In this document: piece after piece, positions 1-6,525 of the stretch
How positions within the stretch are numbered: the stretch's first letter is position 1
Layout: each line of letters opens with the position of its first letter
DNA from: Phycisphaerales bacterium UBA2266
GTDB taxonomy: Bacteria > Planctomycetota > Phycisphaerae > Sedimentisphaerales > Anaerobacaceae
Direction: 5' to 3'
Length of the DNA: 8,815 nucleotides
NCBI GenBank assembly: GCA_002347125.1
Contig: DDXG01000050.1
Location: forward strand, 8,864 to 17,678
Notes under the pieces: model-generated
What the model saw: the letters and a program-made list of their open reading frames with translations, nothing else
Database searches by the model: none
Told to the model about the DNA's origin: nothing
Program-made: the position numbers and the translations under genes

Positions 1-1497
1 CACGTCCAGCCCCGCGTCGGCCGTGTTCACCGGGACCAGCCTCCAGCGAAAGGCAACCAGGCACACCGCCAGCACAGCGCCGAATACTCCAACGAACCGA
101 GCCGCTCCGGGACCATCAGAAACCATCTCCAAGCATGACCTGTCATTCTGAGCGCAGCGAAGGACCTCCCGGCGACGCCCAGACCCATCGTCTCGGCCAG
201 GGTGAGAGTCCTTGGGGAGGCTCTTTGCATGGTCGCGCCGCTCCGACGCCTCCTGTGGACCCCTGCCCAACCACCGCCATAGAGGTCCGATCACCATAAG
301 CAAGAACCCTGCCAGTCCCAGTGGACCGTACTGGGCCAACATGCTCAAGGCGAAGTTGTGTGGATCGCTGACGCTCTCAATGGCCCCATCCGGCTTGTAG
401 TGCGTGTAGTACGTCCCGAAGTTGCCGCCTCCGACCCCGGCCGGGTGGTCCGCCACCATCCGGCCCGTCGCGTGCCAGTACTGCCAGCGCACCAGCATGG
501 AGTTGCCCCCCGGCAGCGCCCCGTGTGCCAGGCCATGGCCGGCCACGGCCACCGTCGCGGCACAGCCCGCCACGAGAATGCCTATCAACAGCCTCCACCG
601 CTGCCGCCGCACCCAATCGCCACACCGCGCCAGCGCCAGCCATAGAACCGCCCCGACCGCCAGACCCAGAAACGCCCCCTTGCTGCGCGTCAGCATCAGC
701 GTTCCAAGCACCGCCGCCGCGACCAGGCCCCGCAGCATCAACGACCGCGCCCCATCGGCGCCGGCCCCTCGTGGCGGGCGGCCCGGCCGCACCACTATCG
801 GCGCAACGGCAAACAACCCCAGCAGCAGGAAGCACCCCGCGGAGTTGCGCGTCGTGAAGAACCCCCGCACGCCGCGCGAATACAGCCGATGTTCAAACAG
901 AAAGGCATCGAACGTACCCGGCTCAATGCCCAGGGCCCCGAGCATCTCCCGCGGATTCTGTTCGTACTGCTGGATGGTCACGTCATTACTGACGAACTGC
1001 TGTTCGAGCCCCTGATACACCGTCGCGGTTGCCAATCCCGCCAGCACGCACAGCACCAGACGGATCCGCAGGCGACTGTTGAGCACCTGCACAAGCAGGG
1101 CGGCCATCAGCACAGGCGCCATCATCGCGGCGGTCGCCGTGGCCGCCGCCCGTTTATCCGAGGCCAGGCAGCCCGCAATCACCGCCCCGGCCAGAAACAC
1201 CGCCGCCCCAATCTCAAAACCGCCCCAGCGATACATGAGCCGCCCTGAGATCACCCCGTCGATCAGCCAGACCCCGAATCCCAGGATGAGCAATCCCGAC
1301 AGCGTCAGCGTATACAGGGCGTCGCTCGTCTCGCCCGGCAGGGCCCCGGTGCTGCCGGTAACGCTCTCAGGCACGGTCGCCCGAATCGCCATCACCAGCA
1401 GGCACAACCCCAGCAGCAGGTACTCGAATAACCGCCGTCCGGCCGGGGCCGGGCCCTGTTCGACTGTGATCCCCGGCTTGTCAGATTTTCGCGCCAC
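1..1497 (-). CDS. O-antigen ligase / Wzy polymerase-like membrane protein, 3' end outside the window
   Basis: Open for 499 codons from a GTG at 1497 to the left window edge with no stop, so the C-terminus is missing. The GTG is preceded by GAGG with 6 nt spacing, 11 nt after the stop of the upstream phosphotransferase gene. The product is a polytopic inner-membrane protein with about ten or eleven hydrophobic segments. Features typical of the Wzy_C/O-antigen ligase family are visible: a long loop leading to RGFFTTRNSAG (Asn about residue 218), LTRSKGAFLG, the large loop with RWQYWHATGRM (Arg about 337) and DHPAGVGGGNFG, then DPHNFALSMLAQYGPLGLAG (His about 380). Family members join or transfer undecaprenyl-diphosphate-linked glycans on the periplasmic face. 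Its place after a WecA-like gene supports that; polymerase versus ligase cannot be decided. Residues about 423-453 come from a repeat-like insert between the last two hydrophobic segments and look foreign to the fold. Confidence 0.85.
   Translation of the reverse strand, partial: MARKSDKPGITVEQGPAPAGRRLFEYLLLGLCLLVMAIRATVPESVTGSTGALPGETSDALYTLTLSGLLILGFGVWLIDGVISGRLMYRWGGFEIGAAVFLAGAVIAGCLASDKRAAATATAAMMAPVLMAALLVQVLNSRLRIRLVLCVLAGLATATVYQGLEQQFVSNDVTIQQYEQNPREMLGALGIEPGTFDAFLFEHRLYSRGVRGFFTTRNSAGCFLLLGLFAVAPIVVRPGRPPRGAGADGARSLMLRGLVAAAVLGTLMLTRSKGAFLGLAVGAVLWLALARCGDWVRRQRWRLLIGILVAGCAATVAVAGHGLAHGALPGGNSMLVRWQYWHATGRMVADHPAGVGGGNFGTYYTHYKPDGAIESVSDPHNFALSMLAQYGPLGLAGFLLMVIGPLWRWLGRGPQEASERRDHAKSLPKDSHPGRDDGSGRRREVLRCAQNDRSCLEMVSDGPGAARFVGVFGAVLAVCLVAFRWRLVPVNTADAGLDV
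139..234. repeat. Dispersed repeat-like element carried in frame in the polymerase/ligase gene
   Basis: The plus strand reads TGTCATTCTGAGCGCAGCGA followed by AGGACCTCCC, a sequence type I recognise as recurring between genes in many unrelated bacterial genomes; the minus strand encodes the tell-tale peptide RREVLRCAQND. A partner arm, GAGAGTCCTT (204-213), forms an imperfect inverted repeat with AAGGACCTC (160-168). The region adds about 30 charged residues, unlike the hydrophobic protein around it, yet keeps the reading frame open on both sides. Boundaries are estimated from where membrane-protein-like sequence resumes. Only one copy is in the window, so its repeat nature rests on recognition, not on a measured copy number. 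Confidence 0.6.
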
Positions 1498-1508
1498 TGC
1501 AAACCTCG

Positions 1509-2600
1509 TTACTGCCCGCCGCCCGTACTCTCAAGAATCGCCACCATCGCCAGCACCAGGACCGTCTGAACCCCAATCAGCACCGCCCCGGCGAGGTTGA
1601 CCTGATTGAGAAAGACCGCCGCAATGCCGGTACACAGCGTCGCGAGGTACAGCGTCAGGGCCGTCTGGCGATCCGTCAACCCGCGCCGCCGCAATCGATG
1701 CGAAAAATGCTGCGTATCGCCCACGAATGGGCTCTTGCCCTGGCGAATCCGCAGCAGGGTCACGCTGGCGAAGTCGTAGAGCGGCACCGACATGGCCACC
1801 AGCGGCATCAGCACGGCATAGCCGCGCCCGCTGCCGGCCTGCGAATAGTAGGTCGTCCGCAGACTCAGCAGCCCCAGGAAGAAGCCCATGACCAGCGACC
1901 CGGCGTCGCCCATGAATATCGTGGCGGGCGGGAAGTTGAACAACAGAAAGCCCAGCAGCGTGCCGATGAACACCAGCGCCACGCCGCCGACGAACACCTG
2001 TCCGCTGCCGGCGGCCGCGGCGAACAGGATCGCCGCGACGATAACCGCCATACCCGCCGCCGCCCCGTCCATGTTGTCCAGGAAATTGAACGAGTTCATA
2101 ATCAGCACCATCCAGACCGCTGACAGCAGGACTGTCGCGGCCCGACTCTCGATGAACAGCTCCACGCGAATGTCCGCCAGCCAGGCCGCCGCCGTCGCGG
2201 CCGCGAACTGCACGACCAGCTTCAGGAACGGCCCCAGCTTCTGCTTGTCATCCCACAGCCCCACGGCGAACAGCGTGGTGGCCACGGCCATGACAATCGC
2301 CAGTTGACCCGCTTTCGCGGCGAAATCCGCCGGGTCAATGCCCACGGCCGCGGCCAACGACCCGAAGTGCCCCGGAACCAGCACAAACTGAATCCCGCAC
2401 GCCGCGGCCGCCAGGAACAGCATCAGCGTCACGTAAATCGCAATGCCGCCGCCCAGCGGCACGACCGTCCGATGGTATCGATCCGCGACAGGCCTGGCCA
2501 CGAAATCCGTCCGTAACGACCATCGGCGAACCAGCACCGTCAGACAGACGGACACGCCGAACGCCCCCAGAACCAGCCCCATCGCCACAGCCCAGATCAT
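1509..2600 (-). CDS. WecA/TagO/MraY-family undecaprenyl-phosphate sugar-1-phosphate transferase
   Basis: A 363-residue polytopic membrane enzyme, the usual length for the family (E. coli WecA is 367). It should transfer an N-acetylhexosamine-1-phosphate from a UDP-sugar to undecaprenyl phosphate at the cytoplasmic face, starting glycan assembly. Visible family motifs in order: DRYHRTVVPLGGG near residue 40, the Asp-Asp pair in GLWDDK (114-119), NFLDNMDG (172-179), FMGDAGS (229-235) and the His-rich cytoplasmic loop DTQHFSHRL (295-303). The NFLDNMDG box continues as AAAG where LAAG is common, a mild change. The ATG has a good Shine-Dalgarno (AAAGGGG, 5 nt spacing) and overlaps the stop of the DUF4416 gene by ATGA. 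The WecA-like N-terminal PLGGG motif and the following polymerase/ligase gene favour polysaccharide rather than peptidoglycan synthesis, so MraY is less likely. The exact sugar cannot be read from sequence. Confidence 0.9.
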   Translation of the reverse strand: MIWAVAMGLVLGAFGVSVCLTVLVRRWSLRTDFVARPVADRYHRTVVPLGGGIAIYVTLMLFLAAAACGIQFVLVPGHFGSLAAAVGIDPADFAAKAGQLAIVMAVATTLFAVGLWDDKQKLGPFLKLVVQFAAATAAAWLADIRVELFIESRAATVLLSAVWMVLIMNSFNFLDNMDGAAAGMAVIVAAILFAAAAGSGQVFVGGVALVFIGTLLGFLLFNFPPATIFMGDAGSLVMGFFLGLLSLRTTYYSQAGSGRGYAVLMPLVAMSVPLYDFASVTLLRIRQGKSPFVGDTQHFSHRLRRRGLTDRQTALTLYLATLCTGIAAVFLNQVNLAGAVLIGVQTVLVLAMVAILESTGGGQ

Positions 2601-3190
2601 ATACGCCCCTTTACCCTAAGCCTCCCCAATATCCCCAAGCGCCGACGCACACGCACCGGGCCCTTCAACTGAGCCGCCAGCCGTTCCCGGACCTGGTCGA
2701 AGAACTCGAAATAGCCCTCCTGCCTGTAATCCGGGTACGTATACGGCATTGGCTTCCAGCCCTTGTCGTAGACCAGCGTCACCTCCGCCCACATCCGTCG
2801 CCCGATGTAGATTCGGTGCGAGTAGTTCTTCGTCGTGGCCAGGACCAGTTTCGATGGCTCGATGTAGCCTGGGTCCAGGTTGACCGGACGCGGCAGCGGG
2901 AGAGCCGCCTGCGCGGCCAGCCTGCGCTCCAGGGCATTGGTCATAAGCTTGATGCGCCCGAGCAGTCCTGGATCGATCAGGTCGTCTACGCTGACGAATT
3001 GCCGCAGTATCCGCGAGCCGGTCTGCTTGCGGTAATACTCCGTGGAATCGAACGGCCATTCCTCGCTCCTCAAGTCCACCGGCCCGAATCGGCGGCCTAC
3101 CGCCTCGACCGCCTCATCGAGACACTGGCGATTCGCCGCCAGTATCCCGACGATCAGCTTGACCGGCGTAGGGTCCTTCAACTCCCACAT
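2597..3190 (-). CDS. DUF4416 family protein
   Basis: A 197-residue soluble protein of the uncharacterised DUF4416 family. Hallmarks seen: KDPTPVKLIVGIL at the N-terminus, PVNLDPGYI (102-110), LATTKNYSHRIYIG (117-130), AEVTLVYDKGW and TYPDYR (151-156), then a basic tail. The frame is open up to another ATG at 3262, but I chose ATG 3190: family members begin close to this VKL-VGIL strand, the 24 extra residues do not resemble the family, and the longer version would run through the hairpin at 3217-3242. No convincing Shine-Dalgarno precedes ATG 3190, so the start is not certain. The stop overlaps the phosphotransferase start by 4 nt, implying coupled translation. The family's function is not known to me; the neighbours suggest a link with envelope glycan synthesis, which is inference. 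Confidence 0.85.
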   Translation of the reverse strand: MWELKDPTPVKLIVGILAANRQCLDEAVEAVGRRFGPVDLRSEEWPFDSTEYYRKQTGSRILRQFVSVDDLIDPGLLGRIKLMTNALERRLAAQAALPLPRPVNLDPGYIEPSKLVLATTKNYSHRIYIGRRMWAEVTLVYDKGWKPMPYTYPDYRQEGYFEFFDQVRERLAAQLKGPVRVRRRLGILGRLRVKGRI

Positions 3191-3216
3191 GGCTGTACGG
3201 TCGATCCCCAAAGAAG

Positions 3217-3242
3217 ACCGGGGCCGTCTCAACGGCCCCGGT
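3217..3242 (-). terminator. Rho-independent terminator after the TIM-barrel gene
   Basis: Perfect 11-bp inverted repeat, ACCGGGGCCGT and ACGGCCCCGGT around a 4-nt loop, 12 nt past the stop of the leftward TIM-barrel gene. On the minus strand it is followed by CTTCTTT, a moderate U-rich tract. It probably ends the proS/TIM-barrel transcript. Only 26 nt then remain before the chosen DUF4416 start, too little for a normal promoter, so partial read-through or a role as a 5' hairpin for the next operon is possible. Confidence 0.7.
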
Positions 3243-3254
3243 TCTGATACGGCG

Positions 3255-4136
3255 TCAGACATCGCAGATGCGAGCCGCGTACATCAACGACTGCATCGGG
3301 TCCTTCTTGGGAACGAACTCGTGGCCGACGTATCCGTCGAAGTTCGTATCCGCGATGGCCCGCATGATAGCCGGGTAGTACAGCTCCTGCGTCTCGTCGA
3401 TCTCATTGCGGCCGGGGTTGCCGCCGGTGTGATAGTGCCCGATGTACTCGTGATACGTCCTGATCGTCCGGATGATGTCGCCTTCCATGATCTGGGCGTG
3501 ATAGATGTCGTACAGAATCTTCACACGCGGCGAGCCGACCTGCTTGCACACCTCGACGCCCCAGGCCATTCTGTCGAACATGTAGTCCGCATGATTGACC
3601 TTGCTGTTGAGATACTCGATGACGATGGTAACGCCTTTCTGCTCGGCGTAACCAGCCACCTGCTTGAGGCCCGCGACCATGTTCCTGATGCCCTCGTCGT
3701 CGCCCATCCCCTGGCGGTTGCCCGGGAAGGTGATGACGTTGGGCATGCCGTGCTCGGCGTTGGCGTCGATGGCGTCCCGAATCGCCTTGAGACACTCGGC
3801 GTGGTTCTCCGTGCGATTGAGGCCCTTGGTCAGACCATGCGTATTCGTCAGCGCGCAGACGAGCCCGTGCTTCTTGAGCGTCGCAAATGACCCCGGCCCG
3901 AGCAGTTCGATGGCTTTGAGGCCGATGGTCTTGCACGACGCGGCGAATTCATCCAGCGGGATCTTGTCGTAGCACCACTTACTCACGGATTGCTTGATCC
4001 GGCCCTTCGTCACACATGGTTCCACTGTCGTCGCCCCTTTCACGCTGTCTATGCCCGCCCCCAGCGCAGCCACACCGGCTGCCGCCAGCGACGATTGACA
4101 TATAAACGTCCGTCTGGATAACTGTTGTTCGTTCAT
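3255..4136 (-). CDS. Tat-exported hydroxypyruvate isomerase-like TIM-barrel protein
   Basis: A 293-residue protein from ATG 4136, fixed by a strong Shine-Dalgarno (AAAGGAG at 4143-4149, 6 nt spacing); an ATG at 4187 in the same frame is rejected. The N-terminus MNEQQLSRRTFICQ plus a short alanine/glycine-rich hydrophobic stretch is a twin-arginine signal, so the folded protein should cross the inner membrane. The rest is an AP-endonuclease-2-like TIM barrel closest in style to hydroxypyruvate isomerase: VIEYLNSK (Glu 174), LYDIYHAQIMEGD (207-219), IGHYHTGGNPGRNE and GHEFVPKKD (Glu 273), the acidic and His residues that bind the metal in this family. True Hyi enzymes are cytoplasmic, so the substrate of this exported form is open; a sugar or ketoacid isomerase/epimerase role is inferred. 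It lies 61 nt downstream of proS in the same direction and ends 12 nt before a terminator hairpin. Confidence 0.88.
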   Translation of the reverse strand: MNEQQLSRRTFICQSSLAAAGVAALGAGIDSVKGATTVEPCVTKGRIKQSVSKWCYDKIPLDEFAASCKTIGLKAIELLGPGSFATLKKHGLVCALTNTHGLTKGLNRTENHAECLKAIRDAIDANAEHGMPNVITFPGNRQGMGDDEGIRNMVAGLKQVAGYAEQKGVTIVIEYLNSKVNHADYMFDRMAWGVEVCKQVGSPRVKILYDIYHAQIMEGDIIRTIRTYHEYIGHYHTGGNPGRNEIDETQELYYPAIMRAIADTNFDGYVGHEFVPKKDPMQSLMYAARICDV

Positions 4137-4142
4137 AACCAT

Positions 4143-4149
4143 CTCCTTT
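4143..4149 (-). promoter_or_regulatory. Strong ribosome binding site deciding the TIM-barrel gene start
   Basis: AAAGGAG on the minus strand lies 6 nt before ATG 4136. It places the start directly before the twin-arginine signal and rules out the longer reading from ATG 4187, which would put 17 extra residues ahead of the signal. Confidence 0.8.
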
Positions 4150-4159
4150 AACACAAAAG

Positions 4160-4176
4160 CACCGTCATCGACGGCG
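4160..4176 (-). terminator. Weak terminator or attenuator hairpin after proS
   Basis: On the minus strand CGCCGTC, loop GAT, GACGGTG form a 7-bp stem (one G-U pair) followed by CTTTTGTG, 21 nt after the proS stop. The hairpin sits just ahead of the ribosome binding site of the TIM-barrel gene, leaving no room for a separate promoter, so it may only reduce read-through. The stem is short and the U tract brief. Confidence 0.35.
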
Positions 4177-4197
4177 ATGTCGGCCATTCCGACGCAC

Positions 4198-5937
4198 TCA
4201 CGCCTTGCACCTCAATTCGCTTTTCAGCATCGCAACCCGTTCCACGACCCGCTCGCAGACTGCCTCGATGGCCACGATTTCGCGATCCGACTCGCGCCGC
4301 AGCTTGATCTCCACGTTGCCCTCGGCCAGCGATTTCTTGCCCACCGTCACGCGAACCGGGATGCCAATGAGGTCCGCATCCTTGAATTTCACGCCGCCCC
4401 GGGCCTCCCGGTCGTCATACAGCACGTCCAGCCCGCGCCCCATCAGGTCCTCGTAGATCCGCTCGGCGGCGGCGGCCACCTCCGGGTCCTCCTGGTTCAC
4501 GCACGTCACCAGCACCTCGTAGGGGGCAATGGAGATGGGCCAGATGATACCGCTGGCGTCGTTGCCCAGCTCAATGGCCGAAGCGAGTATCCGGTTGACG
4601 CCGATCCCGTAACAGCCCATCAGACAGGGCTGCTCATGGCCGTTCTCATCCAGAAACTTGGCGCCCAATTTGACGCTGTACTTGGTTCCCAGCTTGAATA
4701 CCTGCCCGACCTCAATACCCTTCTTGAACAGCAGTTCCTTGCCCCGATAGGTATCACCCGGCACAGCCAGCCGCAGGTCCAGCACCTGCGCCCGGCCCAT
4801 ATCGAAATCCCGCCCTGGGACGATATTGACCGTGTGGTAATCCGTCCTGTTGGCCCCGCCGATCCAAACATCCATAGCCGCCACGGCGTGGTCGATCAGC
4901 ACCTTGCCAACGCTGTCGGCCAAGCCGACCGGACCGGCAAACCCGACATGGGCGCCGGTGGCCTTCATAATGGTCGCCTCATCCGCCAGTTCAATATGTG
5001 CCCCGCCGAGGGCCCCGCGGAGTTTCTCCTCGTTGACGTCGTGGTCGCCGCGGACCAGTACCGCCACCACATCCTCGCCTGCGGTGTAGATCAGCGTCTT
5101 GACCATCTGGGCCGGCTGCGTCTTGAGAAAGGCGCAGACCGCCTCGATACTGCCGACATTCGGCGTATTCACGTCCTGCATCGGCGGTGCATCGGCAGGG
5201 AGGGCGGCCTTGGCCACCGGATCGACCGCCGCACGCTCCAGGTTGGCCGCATAGGTCCCGTCGGCCGTGTAGACGATGGTATCCTCGCCGGACTCACAGG
5301 GGATCGTGAACTGATGCGACCCGGAGCCGCCCATCTCCCCGCTCTCGGCCTCGACAATGACGTAGTCCAGCCCGCACCGCTCGAAGATGCGGCAGTAGGC
5401 GTCGTACATCTTGCGGTAGGACTGCTCCAACTGCTCGGGATTGGCGTCGAAGCTGTAGGCGTCCTTCATGATGAACTCCCGCGAGCGGATCGCCCCGAAC
5501 CGGGGCCGGAACTCGTCGCGAAACTTCGGACTGATCTGGTAGAGGTTGAACGGCAACTGCTTGTACGAGCTGATCTCGCAGGCGGCGATATAGGTGAACA
5601 CCTCCTCGGCCGTCGGGCCCAGCACATGGGCCCGCCCGTGCCGGTCCTCCAGATGGAACATCGTGGGTCCGTAGTCGGCGCTGCGCCCCGTCTGGTCCCA
5701 CAACTCCCGCGGGTGCATCGAAGGCACCACGATCTCCAGGGCCCCGGCCCGATCCATCTCCTGGCGCACAATGGCGATGATCTTGAGCAGGCTTCGCCAC
5801 CCGAGCGGCAGATACGCATAGGTGCCGCTGGCGACCTTGCGGAATATGCCCGCCCGGATCATCAGCTTATGGCTGATCGTCTCGGCATCGGCCGGCACCT
5901 CTTTGACCGTCGGTATGAACGTCTTGCTGTATCGCAC
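4198..5937 (-). CDS. proS: Prolyl-tRNA synthetase, bacterial type with INS editing domain
   Basis: A 579-residue cytoplasmic class II synthetase that charges tRNA-Pro with proline (E. coli ProS is 572). N-terminal catalytic parts: motif 1 region GALEIVVPSM (65-74), GPTAEE (107-112) and motif 2 from RDEFRPR (about 140-146) to REFIMKDAYSF (153-163). The editing insertion spans roughly 225-405 and keeps the Lys in QMVKTLIY (280), matching the Lys needed for clearing mischarged Ala-tRNA-Pro in E. coli. Motif 3 is CYGIGVNRIL (442-451), followed by the anticodon-binding domain with GLDVLYDDREARGGVKFKDA (502-521). The start is GTG 5937, with GAGG 6 nt upstream and an in-frame TAA 16 nt upstream (TAA then 15 nt). 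Where many bacterial enzymes have SHEF, this one reads GSGSHQF (204-210). Its downstream partner is the TIM-barrel gene. Confidence 0.97.
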   Translation of the reverse strand: MRYSKTFIPTVKEVPADAETISHKLMIRAGIFRKVASGTYAYLPLGWRSLLKIIAIVRQEMDRAGALEIVVPSMHPRELWDQTGRSADYGPTMFHLEDRHGRAHVLGPTAEEVFTYIAACEISSYKQLPFNLYQISPKFRDEFRPRFGAIRSREFIMKDAYSFDANPEQLEQSYRKMYDAYCRIFERCGLDYVIVEAESGEMGGSGSHQFTIPCESGEDTIVYTADGTYAANLERAAVDPVAKAALPADAPPMQDVNTPNVGSIEAVCAFLKTQPAQMVKTLIYTAGEDVVAVLVRGDHDVNEEKLRGALGGAHIELADEATIMKATGAHVGFAGPVGLADSVGKVLIDHAVAAMDVWIGGANRTDYHTVNIVPGRDFDMGRAQVLDLRLAVPGDTYRGKELLFKKGIEVGQVFKLGTKYSVKLGAKFLDENGHEQPCLMGCYGIGVNRILASAIELGNDASGIIWPISIAPYEVLVTCVNQEDPEVAAAAERIYEDLMGRGLDVLYDDREARGGVKFKDADLIGIPVRVTVGKKSLAEGNVEIKLRRESDREIVAIEAVCERVVERVAMLKSELRCKA

Positions 5938-5954
5938 GTCGAGCCTCGTATTCC

Positions 5955-5985
5955 ATTATCTGCTAAACACCATCCAAACTCTAAA
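5955..5985 (-). promoter_or_regulatory. Possible proS promoter
   Basis: GATAAT (plus 5955-5960) resembles a -10 box 17 nt before the proS GTG. The best upstream match is TTTAGA (plus 5980-5985) at a long 19-bp spacing. The -10 is good and the -35 poor; proS could instead be read from the toxin-antitoxin promoter. Confidence 0.3.
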
Positions 5986-6033
5986 GAGGGCTTCCTTCTT
6001 ATAGCCGAAACCCCACCCGCCTGCAAGCGCCGG

Positions 6034-6049
6034 CTCCGCTGTGGCGGAG
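6034..6049 (-). other. Hairpin directly after the toxin stop codon
   Basis: CTCCGC, loop of 4 nt, GCGGAG: a perfect 6-bp stem starting at the base after the toxin TGA. No T-run follows on either strand, so this is not a normal intrinsic terminator; it may stabilise the 3' end or belong to a repeat filling the gap. The rest of the 5938-6049 gap holds no gene that I can support. Confidence 0.4.
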
Positions 6050-6349
6050 TCATTCGAGATCCGGCACTCCACGGGCGGCGTGCCAGATTCTGAGGATGTG
6101 GATGGCGTCTCGTACGTCATCCACCCAGTAGATAATCCGGTAGGGTCGCAAGATGATCTCCCGTATAGAGTCTTCCGCTTTCTCCGGCACTGCTCGGCTC
6201 GAGAAGGGGAATGCGGCGGCTTGTTCAATGCGACGAAGAATGCGCTCGGCGAGGCTGGCGGCGGTAGCGGTGTCGTCCATGCCGATGAACTGAACGATCT
6301 GCCTGAGGTCCTCAACGGCAGTCTGCGACCAGACTATTTGGCAAGCCAT
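6050..6349 (-). CDS. RelE/ParE family toxin of a type II toxin-antitoxin system
   Basis: A 99-residue protein of typical ParE/RelE size. It opens with QIVWSQTAVEDLRQIVQFI, the beta strand and helix seen in the family, continues with LAERILRRIEQAAAFP, then the core SIREIILRPYRIIYWV (Arg 63, Glu 64, Tyr 70, Arg 71) and ends with ILRIWHAAR (His 90, Arg 93). RelE-type members cleave mRNA on the ribosome and ParE-type members poison gyrase; the sequence alone does not separate the two. The start ATG lies inside the 3' end of the antitoxin gene (16-nt overlap), so its translation depends on that gene. It appears intact: no frameshift and a normal C-terminus. Confidence 0.88.
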   Translation of the reverse strand: MACQIVWSQTAVEDLRQIVQFIGMDDTATAASLAERILRRIEQAAAFPFSSRAVPEKAEDSIREIILRPYRIIYWVDDVRDAIHILRIWHAARGVPDLE

Positions 6350-6519
6350 TTCTTGAGGCTTTCCTTGACCTCTTCGTGGGGAACTACCTTGCCGGCCTTG
6401 ATGTCCGCCAAGCCCCTGTCAATACCCGCCAGGAACCGGACACGTTCCTCAATGTCCTCCCAAGTCGCCGAGTCGGGCAGTTCCTGGATCGTCTTGATAG
6501 CCATGTCTTTGCTCGTCAT
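6334..6519 (-). CDS. Small antitoxin partner of the RelE/ParE toxin
   Basis: A 61-residue protein starting MTSKDMAIKTIQELPDSATW, with a charged helical middle (EDIEERVRFLAGIDRGLADI) and the ending VVPHEEVKESLKKWLAK. This layout, a short LPDDATWEDI-like start and a GLADIKAGKVVPHEEV-like C-terminus, is common in small genes placed directly before ParE/RelE toxins; the C-terminal helix probably wraps the toxin. No clear ribbon-helix-helix or helix-turn-helix can be assigned by eye, so DNA binding is unproven. ATG 6519 is preferred to the in-frame start at 6564: the latter lies upstream of the predicted promoter. No Shine-Dalgarno precedes 6519, which fits a leaderless mRNA. It overlaps the toxin gene by 16 nt. 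Confidence 0.82.
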   Translation of the reverse strand: MTSKDMAIKTIQELPDSATWEDIEERVRFLAGIDRGLADIKAGKVVPHEEVKESLKKWLAK

Positions 6520-6525
6520 ACCGTT

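Noticed and set aside
139..234. Reading the repeat-like block as evidence of a pseudogene
   Set aside because: The frame stays open before, through and after it, and a hydrophobic segment resumes afterwards, so the gene is not visibly broken within the window.
422..1600. Several plus-strand frames of about 100-200 codons at the left side
   Set aside because: All lie opposite the continuous 499-codon minus-strand membrane protein with clear O-antigen-ligase motifs; their translations are low-complexity Pro/Arg/Ala.
3191..3262. DUF4416 start at ATG 3262 (24 extra residues)
   Set aside because: The extension is encoded by the terminator hairpin, overlaps the upstream stop, has no Shine-Dalgarno and does not match the family N-terminus.
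3042..3890. A 282-codon plus-strand frame across the DUF4416 and TIM-barrel genes
   Set aside because: It crosses the terminator hairpin and overlaps two well-supported genes on the other strand; shadow frame.
4177..6093. A 638-codon plus-strand open frame covering all of proS
   Set aside because: It is codon-aligned antisense to proS, whose identity is certain from its motifs. GC-rich codon use that avoids TTA, CTA and TCA keeps the opposite strand open; its translation resembles no protein.
5956..6315. A 119-codon minus-strand frame overlapping the toxin gene
   Set aside because: It is a different frame over the toxin gene, whose ParE/RelE core is unmistakable; no independent support.
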